In this document: piece after piece, positions 1-6,606 of the stretch
Layout of the letters: every line of letters begins with the position of its first letter
Numbering within the stretch: position 1 is the stretch's first letter
NCBI GenBank assembly: GCA_003641695.1
Contig: QNBL01000004.1
Location: forward strand, 1-24,821
Reading direction: 5' to 3'
Origin: Spirochaetota bacterium
GTDB taxonomy: Bacteria > Spirochaetota > Spirochaetia > B11-G9
DNA length: 24,821 nt
Translations under genes and position numbers: made by a program
The notes under the pieces: generated by a model
The model's input: the letters and a program-made list of their open reading frames with translations, nothing else
Database searches by the model: none
Told to the model about the DNA's origin: nothing

Positions 1-210
1 AATCTGCGGAAAGAAAAGGGACTTGATGTTACGGATAGAATAAAACTAAAAATGGAAGGTTCCCCCTGGCTCAAGGACGCTGTCAATGAATTTGAAGAGC
101 ATCTGCTCTCCGAGACCTTGGCAGGCTCTATAGAGTGGGCCAGGGATAAAGATTCAAAAGAGATTGAATGCGGGGATGTGACCTGCTTTATCAATCTGGA
201 AAAGGCGTAA
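1..210 (+). CDS. ileS: Isoleucyl-tRNA synthetase, C-terminal fragment (5' end outside window)
   Basis: Frame 1 is open from the window edge to TAA at 208-210, giving 69 residues. The sequence opens NLRKEKGLDVTDRIKL, matching the short C-terminal domain after the anticodon-binding region of the long (eukaryote-like/clade 2) IleRS, where an LRKxxGLxVTDRI motif is typical. It ends in the usual acidic stretch and a final LEKA. The catalytic HIGH and KMSKS regions would lie upstream of the window, so activity cannot be judged. The stop overlaps the probable start of the next gene as TAATG, suggesting one transcript. The call rests on the C-terminal motif only; I see no better alternative. Confidence 0.82.
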   Translation, partial: NLRKEKGLDVTDRIKLKMEGSPWLKDAVNEFEEHLLSETLAGSIEWARDKDSKEIECGDVTCFINLEKA

Positions 211-1103
211 TGCTAAAGTTTATTTATATGGGGAGGCAGATGGGAACATCTGTCTCTTTGTTTTTCGTTATCGTTGCTTTCTCGCTTTTTTTTGCGGGTT
301 GTAAAACAGTTCCTCAATTCAAACAGGATTTATCTTCGGTTATTATAGACAGCGGTGATATTGTTTTTACCTTCAATCTGGATAAGGATAGAAGGGTTAT
401 TGAGCATGTTCTCAGCACGAGAAGTGATTCAGTTGATTATAAAAGAATATTAGAGAGAACCGACAGGATTATTCTTGCAGTTAAAGCAGATGGGACTTTC
501 ACAGCTGCTGCAGAAGGAAACTATCCGTATATTGCTTCAAACTGGATGCTCTGCAGTGAGAAAGAGTGGGTCAGACATAAGGACAGCTATGTCTGGTGGG
601 AAAACAGGAATACCGGAGAGTCTGTATCGGTGCCGGTAAAGAATTTTGCCTTGTATTCGGACAAGAACCTGGATAAAGAGCTGAAACGGCTTAAAAATAA
701 TGATTTCGCCTCACTTCCTTATGGGCCAGCTGGCGGAAAAAAAGAGTGCTCCTTTAGTGTAAACTCGATTAATCCGAAAGTTAATGCTGCATCTTTGCTT
801 GGTCTGGATGGTGTTGAAGCCAGGATTGAGGACATGAATCTTGATTTGTATTATGATGAGGAAAGCTCGGGTGAATTGCTGCTTTACAGAATGGGCGGAT
901 ATATTACTTTTGCAGACGAGAAAAATGCTGCAGCTTTTTTCTCCGCATTTAAAATAGGTTTTCTGAGGTTGGCAAGAAAAATAAGTCAGGAAGCGGTAAA
1001 GGATCTGATAAAAGGAAAACGGTTTTCCCTTGAGGGGAGAAGAATTATCTTTGACGGAGTACTTATAAATATACCTGATCTGCTAAAGGATGGGGCGGAA
1101 TGA
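210..1103 (+). CDS. Predicted lipoprotein of unknown function
   Basis: A 297-residue protein from ATG 210, which overlaps the ileS stop. In-frame ATGs at 228 and 240 are alternatives; the earlier ones keep Lys/Arg in the n-region, and the last has a GGGAGG too close for ideal spacing. A hydrophobic segment (about residues 14-29) ends in the lipobox LFFAGC, so signal peptidase II cleavage before Cys31 and membrane anchoring are predicted. The mature part is a mixed alpha/beta, charge-rich domain. I recognise no catalytic motif or family. It ends in ATGA shared with hisH, so it is probably translated with it, but nothing ties it to histidine synthesis. I am confident it is a real exported lipoprotein; its function is unknown. 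Confidence 0.72.
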   Translation: MLKFIYMGRQMGTSVSLFFVIVAFSLFFAGCKTVPQFKQDLSSVIIDSGDIVFTFNLDKDRRVIEHVLSTRSDSVDYKRILERTDRIILAVKADGTFTAAAEGNYPYIASNWMLCSEKEWVRHKDSYVWWENRNTGESVSVPVKNFALYSDKNLDKELKRLKNNDFASLPYGPAGGKKECSFSVNSINPKVNAASLLGLDGVEARIEDMNLDLYYDEESSGELLLYRMGGYITFADEKNAAAFFSAFKIGFLRLARKISQEAVKDLIKGKRFSLEGRRIIFDGVLINIPDLLKDGAE

Positions 1104-1708
1104 AGATTGGTGTTATCGATTACGAGGCTGGAAACTTAACCAGTGTTGAGACAGCACTGAGGTACTTGCAAGCCGATTATATTATATCGGGGAAACCTGA
1201 GGATCTTGAACCCTGCAGCAAGATAATATTTCCCGGAGTAGGGGAGGCTTCCTCTGCCATGAATACCCTTAAAACCAGGAAGCTGGACAGTTTTCTTGAT
1301 GAGCGTTTCAAGGCGAATATCCCGATATTGGGGATTTGTCTGGGATGCCAGATAGTGCTGGAGGAATCAGAGGAAAACAATACAACCTGTCTTGGTATTG
1401 TTCCCGGAAAAGCTGTACGTTTTCCCGATAGCTTAAATCTAAAAGTTCCGCATATGGGATGGAATCAGGTCGAAATTGAAAGGGATCACTATCTTTTTGA
1501 GGGTTTGAAAAACAATAGTTCCTTTTATTTTGTCCATTCGTATTATCCGCTGCTGGCGGATCATACCACTGCAGTTGGAAGTACCGATTATGGGATTCGA
1601 TTCAGTTCAGTTTTCAGTTATAAAAACTTGAGTGCTGTACAGTTTCACCCGGAGAAATCAGGTGACGCAGGATTGAAGCTGTTGGAGAACTTTATTAACT
1701 ACAGGTAG
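1100..1708 (+). CDS. hisH: Imidazole glycerol phosphate synthase, glutaminase subunit HisH
   Basis: A 202-residue class I glutamine amidotransferase that hydrolyses glutamine and passes ammonia to HisF. Visible are the N-terminal IDYEAGNL typical of HisH, the oxyanion segment PGVG (45-48), the nucleophile elbow GICLGCQ with Cys80, and the His183/Glu185 pair in QFHPEKSG. Length matches the family (about 200). The start ATG overlaps the lipoprotein stop as ATGA, with a GGGGCGGA ribosome site just before it, and hisF follows after 6 bp. HisH-like proteins also serve surface-sugar amidation (WbuY/PseA type), but the partner here is a canonical HisF, so histidine or IGP/AICAR synthesis is favoured. 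Confidence 0.9.
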   Translation: MKIGVIDYEAGNLTSVETALRYLQADYIISGKPEDLEPCSKIIFPGVGEASSAMNTLKTRKLDSFLDERFKANIPILGICLGCQIVLEESEENNTTCLGIVPGKAVRFPDSLNLKVPHMGWNQVEIERDHYLFEGLKNNSSFYFVHSYYPLLADHTTAVGSTDYGIRFSSVFSYKNLSAVQFHPEKSGDAGLKLLENFINYR

Positions 1709-1714
1709 GGTCAA

Positions 1715-2479
1715 ATGCTGCAGAAAAGAGTTATAGTCTGTCTGGATGTAAAAGACGGAAGAACGACAAAGGGTGTGAAATTTAAAAATAACATTGATAT
1801 AGGAGATCCTGTTTTAATGGCTGAGCTCTACTACAAACAGGGTGTGGATGAACTTGTTTTTTATGATATCACGGCTTCTTCTGAAAAAAGAGGAATCATG
1901 ATAGATGTGGTGAGAGAAGTAGCCAGGAAGATTTTTATTCCTTTTTCTGTAGGGGGCGGTATCGGATCCCTGGAGGATATGAAGAAGGTAATAATGGCCG
2001 GAGCTGAAAAGGTAAGTGTAAACAGTCTTGCTGTTAAAAACCCTTCTATCATTGCCGAAGGAGCCCGGTATTTCGGGAGTCAGTGCATCGTTGTCGGTAT
2101 GGATGTAAAAAAAGATTCCTCAAAAGAAAGCGGCTATGGAATTGTAATTAACGGAGGGAGAACTCCTGTAGATCTTGATGCATTGCAATGGGCTTTGCAG
2201 GTACAGGAACTGGGGGCCGGTGAGATTGTTCTTAACTCTATAGATGCCGACGGAACAAAAAACGGATATGAACTTAATCTGACAAGAATGATCTCGGGAT
2301 CGGTAAAGATACCTGTTGTAGCTTCCGGAGGGGCCGGGAAACCTGAGCATCTCGTAGATGTTTTCAGAGAGGGGATGGCAGATGCTGCGCTCATTGCTTC
2401 GATGGTACATCTTGACGGTTTTACTGTTTCGGAAATAAAGAAATTGCTGGATACTGAGAAAATACCCGTACGGCTATAA
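1715..2479 (+). CDS. hisF: Imidazole glycerol phosphate synthase, cyclase subunit HisF
   Basis: A 254-residue (beta/alpha)8 barrel that makes IGP and AICAR from PRFAR and ammonia. The two catalytic aspartates fall at the textbook positions: Asp11 in VCLDVKDG and Asp130 in VVGMDVKK. Other family signatures are DITASSEKRG (51-60), FSVGGGI near 77-83, GGRTP and VVASGGAG. The ITAS form distinguishes true HisF from the sugar-modifying paralogues, which usually read DIDAS. AGGTAGGG lies just before the ATG, overlapping the hisH stop. No other his gene is in view. It ends the leading operon; about 80 bp with a possible promoter separates it from the next gene. Confidence 0.93.
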   Translation: MLQKRVIVCLDVKDGRTTKGVKFKNNIDIGDPVLMAELYYKQGVDELVFYDITASSEKRGIMIDVVREVARKIFIPFSVGGGIGSLEDMKKVIMAGAEKVSVNSLAVKNPSIIAEGARYFGSQCIVVGMDVKKDSSKESGYGIVINGGRTPVDLDALQWALQVQELGAGEIVLNSIDADGTKNGYELNLTRMISGSVKIPVVASGGAGKPEHLVDVFREGMADAALIASMVHLDGFTVSEIKKLLDTEKIPVRL

Positions 2480-2487
2480 GTTTTTGC

Positions 2488-2517
2488 TTGCCCAGAGTAT
2501 GATATTTTTACTATATT
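2488..2517 (+). promoter_or_regulatory. Possible sigma-70 promoter for the fmdB-type gene
   Basis: TTGCCC at 2488-2493 and TATATT at 2512-2517 are separated by 18 bp, in the only AT-rich gap upstream of the gene. The expected transcription start is about 35 bp before its ATG, leaving room for the clear ribosome site CGGAGAT. The match is by eye; the -35 is imperfect. Confidence 0.33.
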
Positions 2518-2560
2518 AACAGTGTCAAAGAATATTATCTAATAAAATAACGGAGATACT

Positions 2561-2872
2561 ATGCCTACGTATGATTATGAATGCACGGAATGCGGTTATA
2601 CCTTTGAGTATTTCCAGTCTATGTCTGACGATCTTTTACAAGAATGCCCAAAGTGCGGAGGAAAGGTTAAAAGACTGATCGGCGGTGGTCTCGGAGTGAT
2701 ATTCAAGGGAAGCGGGTTCTACGTTACCGACAACAAGAAAAGTTTAAGCACCCCTGCACCTGTAAAGAAAAATGAAAATATAGAATCAGCAAAAAGTAAG
2801 AGTGCTGAAAAAGGCAAGCCGGAAAAATCCACAAAAACAGAAAAACCGAAAAAAGAGACAGTCGCTACTTAA
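2561..2872 (+). CDS. FmdB/CxxC zinc-ribbon protein
   Basis: A 103-residue protein. The first 45 residues form the FmdB-type zinc ribbon: MPTYDYEC start, CTECGYTFE and CPKCGGKV supply two CxxC pairs, followed by the glycine-rich GGGLGVIFKGSGFYVTD that is typical of the family. The remaining half is a low-complexity Lys/Glu/Ser/Thr tail with repeated EKxKK-like units, probably disordered and positively charged. The family was named after a putative regulator of formamidase/amidase expression, but most members have no known role. The start has a good CGGAGATACT ribosome site. Its last 8 bp overlap the 3' end of the convergent thiI gene, an unusually tight arrangement. Confidence 0.83.
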   Translation: MPTYDYECTECGYTFEYFQSMSDDLLQECPKCGGKVKRLIGGGLGVIFKGSGFYVTDNKKSLSTPAPVKKNENIESAKSKSAEKGKPEKSTKTEKPKKETVAT

Positions 2873-4028
2873 AGAATACCCTTTCGCTTTTCTCGACCGC
2901 TTCCTTGAGAAGGTCTTCAGCATCAAGATGACTAAAGGATTCTTTTAACTTATGGGTAACCGGATTAACCAGCGGATGTTTAGGGGAAAAGATGGTGCAG
3001 CAGTCGTCATAGGGGAGGATGGATGTTTCATAGGTATCTATCTCTTTAGCAACCCGTATGATTGATTCCTTGTCGAGTCCAATTAAAGGCCGGAAGACAG
3101 GGAGCTCTGTATTGCTGCCTGTATATGTTATACTCTCCACTGTCTGACTTGCCACCTGGCTTAGGGATTCTCCGGTTATCATACATTGAATTCCCCTGTT
3201 TTTGGCAATAGTATCCGCAATACGGACCATTCCTGCCCTCATAAGCAGGGTGATTTCCTCTTCCCGGGCTTTACTGTTTAAAAGAAGCTGAAAATCAGTA
3301 AAAGGAACTACAAAAAGACTCAATCCCCCGGTGTACCGTGCTATCTTCCGGGCAAGGGCCTTTACCTTATCAAGCGCTTCATCAGAAGTATACGGATAAG
3401 CGTGGAAGTAAACAGCATCAAGCCGTAACCCCCTCCGGGCCATCATGTAGCCGGCAACAGGTGAATCAATTCCTCCTGAGAGAAGAAGAAGCCCCCTGCC
3501 TGCACTTCCGACGGGGAGTCCCGTAATCCCTCGTTTTTCGTTACCATAAATATATGCAAAGTCTCTGACTTCTATCGAGATAAGCCAGGTGGGGTTATGG
3601 ACATCGACCTTGACTTCCGGGAGATTATCAAGGATATATGCACCGGTATCAGCGGAAATCTGATAGGAGGTAAGAGGGAAACTCTTGTCTGATCTTCTCG
3701 TTTCTATTTTGAAGGTTCCGCCGTTGTGCTGCCCTGAAAGTTCCCTGGCAACTTCAAGTGCTCTTTCGCGGATTTCTTCCATATCTTTCTTTTCTTTAAA
3801 TGCAATAGTATACCCTGCAATACCGATGGTTGTAGAAAGAGCTTCCTCTATCTTTTCCCTGTCTTCCATCCGGCCTTCAAGAAAGAATCTCCCTTTACGA
3901 ATGGTAATCCTTGTAGAGACTCCCGGGAGTTTCCGCTTAATGTTGAATTTAAGCTGTTTTTCAAACTGATTTCTATTTCCTTTTTTGAGGGTAAGTTCTC
4001 CTATTTTTATAAGGTACAATATTTCCAA
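2865..4028 (-). CDS. thiI: tRNA 4-thiouridine synthase ThiI (no rhodanese domain)
   Basis: The reading frame extends upstream, but I place the start at TTG 4028-4026: AGGAG lies 8 bases before it, it is 1 bp after the nifS stop, and the product then begins MEILYLIKIGELTLKKGNR, the usual ThiI start. This gives 387 residues. An N-terminal ferredoxin-like/THUMP part (about 1-165) precedes the adenylation PP-loop SGGIDSP (184-190). Cys343/Cys344 in YDDCCTIFSPKHP match the catalytic cysteine region (E. coli Cys344). The C-terminal rhodanese domain of E. coli is absent, as in the Bacillus short form. It adenylates U8 of tRNA and inserts sulfur; a thiamine role is possible. The adjacent nifS is the likely sulfur donor. 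Confidence 0.92.
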   Translation of the reverse strand: MEILYLIKIGELTLKKGNRNQFEKQLKFNIKRKLPGVSTRITIRKGRFFLEGRMEDREKIEEALSTTIGIAGYTIAFKEKKDMEEIRERALEVARELSGQHNGGTFKIETRRSDKSFPLTSYQISADTGAYILDNLPEVKVDVHNPTWLISIEVRDFAYIYGNEKRGITGLPVGSAGRGLLLLSGGIDSPVAGYMMARRGLRLDAVYFHAYPYTSDEALDKVKALARKIARYTGGLSLFVVPFTDFQLLLNSKAREEEITLLMRAGMVRIADTIAKNRGIQCMITGESLSQVASQTVESITYTGSNTELPVFRPLIGLDKESIIRVAKEIDTYETSILPYDDCCTIFSPKHPLVNPVTHKLKESFSHLDAEDLLKEAVEKSERVFFK

Positions 4029-4029
4029 G

Positions 4030-5187
4030 TTATCTTCTCCTGAGTTTCGATAATTCATTTTTTGCTGTCCGGCAGAAGGAAATAATATCTTCTTCGGCGG
4101 TTGAAAAACCAGTAGAGATCCTGAACGAATGGAAGGCTTCATCAGAAGAAAGACCGCAGGATGTCAATACTCTGTTCATTTTTGTTTTATTTTTTGAGGA
4201 GCATGCAGAGCCCGGAGATACGGCAAATCCCCGGTCACTCATGATCCTGGCAAATACTTCAGATGGAAAAGTTTTTTCATTAACACTGATAATGAAGGGA
4301 GACTGGTTTTGAATATCAAAATTAAGTTTCATTTCAGGAATATCCTCAAGTTTTTCGATGAGCAGGGATCTCAGCTTTTCTGCATGAGCAGTTCTTTCGC
4401 TCATGGTCCCGATTGTCTCCTCCATGGCGGTTACCAGACCATGAATACCGGAGAGATTTTCCGTTCCGCCGCGAACTCCAAATTCCTGTCCTCCTGCTTT
4501 TGACAAGGGTTCAGGAGGCTTCTTCGCGAAAAGTATCCCCGTTCCCCGTGGTCCCTGAATTTTATGTCCGCTGAAAGCTGCTGAATCGACACCGAATTCT
4601 GACAAATCAAGAGGTATTTTCCCTAAAGCTTGAACCCCGTCGGTATGAAAGTGGATGGGGCGGCGGTTGTTTTTTTCAAAGGAGCGTATTTCTTCCGCAA
4701 TCTTTTTTACCGGCTGGATAATACCTGTCTCATTGTTTAAAGTCATGACTGCTACCAAAAACGTGTCCTCTGTCAGTCTTGATCTGACATTCTCGGCCGT
4801 GATGATTCCTCTTTTGTCCGGATGTAAAACCGAGACCGTATAACCGTTTTTTCTGAGAGTCTTTGTATATTCGAAGACTGCCGGATGTTCTATTCCTGAA
4901 ATAAGAACTGACCCCCGGCTTTCTTTAGTAAGAAGAGAGTTCAGGATAATAGCGTTGGATTCTGTTCCTCCTCCGGTAAAATAAACATGCCGGGGATCCG
5001 TTCCTAAAAGAGCGGCAGCCTTTATTCGGTCCTGAGCCAGCAGATCAGCAGCTTTTTTCCCCTCTTTATGCAGTGAAGATGGATTTCCGGGATATTCAAG
5101 AAAAACTCTATTCATCTCTTCAAGTACATTTCTGCTGATGGGGGTTGTTGCGGCCCAGTCAAGATAGATCAGTTCCATAACGTGCAT
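4030..5187 (-). CDS. Cysteine desulfurase, NifS/IscS family (ThiI partner)
   Basis: A 385-residue fold-type I PLP enzyme that takes sulfur from cysteine as an enzyme persulfide. Seen: YLDWAATTP near the N-terminus, His101 in GIEHPAV, Asp183 in HFHTDGVQALG, the PLP lysine Lys209 in SGHKIQGPRG, GVRGGTEN, and catalytic Cys329 in SPGSACSS. ATG 5187 and ATG 5178 (MELIYLDWAATTP) are both possible and neither has a Shine-Dalgarno sequence. thiI starts 1 bp after its TAA, the same pairing as the Bacillus nifZ-thiI locus, so delivery to tRNA thiolation is more likely than general Fe-S assembly; no IscU-like scaffold is nearby. It is divergent from an ArsR-type gene with a shared promoter region. Confidence 0.9.
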   Translation of the reverse strand: MHVMELIYLDWAATTPISRNVLEEMNRVFLEYPGNPSSLHKEGKKAADLLAQDRIKAAALLGTDPRHVYFTGGGTESNAIILNSLLTKESRGSVLISGIEHPAVFEYTKTLRKNGYTVSVLHPDKRGIITAENVRSRLTEDTFLVAVMTLNNETGIIQPVKKIAEEIRSFEKNNRRPIHFHTDGVQALGKIPLDLSEFGVDSAAFSGHKIQGPRGTGILFAKKPPEPLSKAGGQEFGVRGGTENLSGIHGLVTAMEETIGTMSERTAHAEKLRSLLIEKLEDIPEMKLNFDIQNQSPFIISVNEKTFPSEVFARIMSDRGFAVSPGSACSSKNKTKMNRVLTSCGLSSDEAFHSFRISTGFSTAEEDIISFCRTAKNELSKLRRR

Positions 5188-5200
5188 AATATGGTATCTT

Positions 5201-5228
5201 ACTATATTATTCTATAATATCCTTGCAA
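5201..5228 (-). promoter_or_regulatory. Predicted promoter of nifS-thiI
   Basis: On the minus strand, TTGCAA (5228-5223), 16 bp, then TATAGT (5206-5201). The first ATG of nifS is only 13 bases after the -10, so the leader would be about 6 nt (about 15 nt for the second ATG), consistent with the missing ribosome site. The -35 hexamer is self-complementary and may also serve the divergent arsR gene. Confidence 0.42.
5204..5220. promoter_or_regulatory. Perfect 7-3-7 inverted repeat, candidate operator
   Basis: ATATTAT-TCT-ATAATAT lies between the divergent nifS and arsR-type genes and overlaps the predicted nifS -10. Dyads in this position are typical of autoregulating ArsR/SmtB proteins. It lacks the TGA/TCA core of metal-sensor operators and is AT-only, so chance in an AT-rich gap is a real possibility. 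Confidence 0.3.
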
Positions 5229-5251
5229 AAAAATGGTATAAAGTGTAGTCT
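5223..5251 (+). promoter_or_regulatory. Possible promoter of the arsR-aroB pair
   Basis: TTGCAA (5223-5228), 17 bp, TAGTCT (5246-5251). The ATG is 9 bases past the -10, predicting an almost leaderless mRNA, and no Shine-Dalgarno precedes the gene. The -10 is weak. The -35 hexamer would be read in both directions. Confidence 0.3.
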
Positions 5252-5260
5252 TTTCAAGTT

Positions 5261-5548
5261 ATGAATGAATATACTTGTTGCAGTGGAATACTGATTGACT
5301 CATATGCAGAAAAACTTAAAGTCTGTGGACATCCTCTCAGATTACAAATTCTCTGCCTGATAGAAAAAGAAGATGCCTGCGTGACGGAACTCTGGACATG
5401 CCTGAATCAGTCACAACCGGTAATTTCACAGCATCTTGCGGTACTGAAGGATAAAGGAATTGTTGCTTCTCAGGTACAGGGGAATAAAAGATACTACTCC
5501 ATCAGTGATCCGTTCGTTAAGGACCTTATAGGAAGAATGGTTAGTTAG
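5261..5548 (+). CDS. ArsR/SmtB-family winged-helix repressor
   Basis: A 95-residue winged-helix DNA-binding protein. Seen: KLKVCGHPLRLQILCLI (helix 2-3 region), the recognition helix in QSQPVISQHLAVLKDKGIV (51-68), and the wing QVQGNKRYYSI. Cys6, Cys7 and Cys40 are present; Cys40 (DACVTEL) sits where ArsR/SmtB metal sensors carry ELCVCDL, but the second cysteine of that motif is missing. It may therefore sense a metal through a different Cys set, a redox or persulfide signal, or nothing via thiols. It is followed by aroB after 6 bp and is divergent from nifS-thiI. Regulation of the shared intergenic region is plausible. The fold is confident, the signal unknown. Confidence 0.85.
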   Translation: MNEYTCCSGILIDSYAEKLKVCGHPLRLQILCLIEKEDACVTELWTCLNQSQPVISQHLAVLKDKGIVASQVQGNKRYYSISDPFVKDLIGRMVS

Positions 5549-5554
5549 TTTATA

Positions 5555-6574
5555 ATGGAATATTCCATTGGTCCCGGAAAAACAGCAGTCTACTTTAGAG
5601 GTTCCCTCGCTGATATTTTTGAAAGTTATCAGAATGTTTTATTCGTGTTTGACGAAAATACCAGAAAGTTATTTCCGGATATCTCTTCTTCTGTTTCAGT
5701 TGTTCTTACACCGGGAGAAAATGAAAAGAACTGGAACAGTGTCAATAAAATTATAGAAAAAGCTGTCAAATCAGGACTTGCCAGAGATTCTCTCTTTGTA
5801 GGAGTGGGTGGTGGTGTAGTCTGTGATCTTACCGGAGCAGCTGCTTCCCTGTATATGCGGGGCTCCCGATTAGTGCTGATTCCTACCACGCTTCTTGCCA
5901 TGGCAGATGCAGCTTTGGGGGGGAAGACCGGTTTCGATTATCAAGGGTATAAAAATATTGTCGGTACCTTTTACCCTGCAGAAACTCTTTACATTCTGCC
6001 TGAAGTTTTGCTTTCCCTGCCTGAAAGGGAGTACCGCAGCGGACTTGCAGAGATTATCAAGCACGGGTTCCTTAAAGATCGGAAAATCCTGAATATTCTG
6101 GAAAGAAAAAAGGGCTTGATTCTGAAACGGGATGCAGCCGTTATAAAAGATCTTGTTACGAGGTCTCTGGAAGTAAAGGGCTGGTTTGTGGAACAGGATT
6201 TTAAAGAGAAAAATATAAGGCGTTATCTCAATCTTGGGCATACATTTGGACATGCCCTTGAAACAGTAACAGGTTTCAGTACCGTTTCCCACGGGGAGGC
6301 AGTTGCCTGGGGAATGGTAATGGCATTGAAAACAGGAATAATGTTGCAGGAAACTGATGAATCATGGGCAAAAGAAGCTGAGGGTTTTATTAAAATGTAC
6401 GGATATGATACTGACTATCATAAAAACATATCTATAGATGAACTTCTCGCTGCAATACAGCACGATAAGAAAAAGAAAAAAGGGGAAGTCAGATTTGTAC
6501 TTCAGAGAGGGCAGGGGGATAACTTTATCACCCCTGTGGATCATGACATACTCAGAGCAGCCCTCTCCGCATAA
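5555..6574 (+). CDS. aroB: 3-dehydroquinate synthase
   Basis: A 339-residue NAD- and metal-dependent enzyme converting DAHP to 3-dehydroquinate, step two of the shikimate pathway. Seen: the dinucleotide-binding GVGGGVVCDLTGAAASLYMRG region (83-103), PTTLLAMADAALGGKTG (110-126), GLAEIIKHG with metal ligand Glu166, LNLGHTFGHALE with His229, and HGEAVAWGM with His246. Length is slightly short of the usual 340-370. It follows the ArsR-type gene by 6 bp; the only purine-rich site (AGGAAG, 5531-5536 region) is about 20 bases upstream, so coupling to that gene is likely. No other aro gene is in view. Related cyclases (valiolone or scyllo-inosose synthases) are less likely given the canonical motifs. 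Confidence 0.92.
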   Translation: MEYSIGPGKTAVYFRGSLADIFESYQNVLFVFDENTRKLFPDISSSVSVVLTPGENEKNWNSVNKIIEKAVKSGLARDSLFVGVGGGVVCDLTGAAASLYMRGSRLVLIPTTLLAMADAALGGKTGFDYQGYKNIVGTFYPAETLYILPEVLLSLPEREYRSGLAEIIKHGFLKDRKILNILERKKGLILKRDAAVIKDLVTRSLEVKGWFVEQDFKEKNIRRYLNLGHTFGHALETVTGFSTVSHGEAVAWGMVMALKTGIMLQETDESWAKEAEGFIKMYGYDTDYHKNISIDELLAAIQHDKKKKKGEVRFVLQRGQGDNFITPVDHDILRAALSA

Positions 6575-6606
6575 TCCCGGATTCACGGTAAAGAAACCAT
6601 ATCATG

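Noticed and set aside
4029..4142. Longer ThiI with an N-terminal extension overlapping nifS
   Set aside because: The extension reads in nifS coding sequence; the TTG at 4028 has an ideal ribosome site and gives the family's normal N-terminus.
5870..6292. Open frame of 140 codons antisense to aroB
   Set aside because: It lies wholly inside aroB, whose motifs are intact, and its translation shows no domain or plausible composition.
6575..6606. Terminator between the convergent aroB and helicase genes
   Set aside because: Only AATCC-C-GGATT is visible, with no loop and no T-tract.
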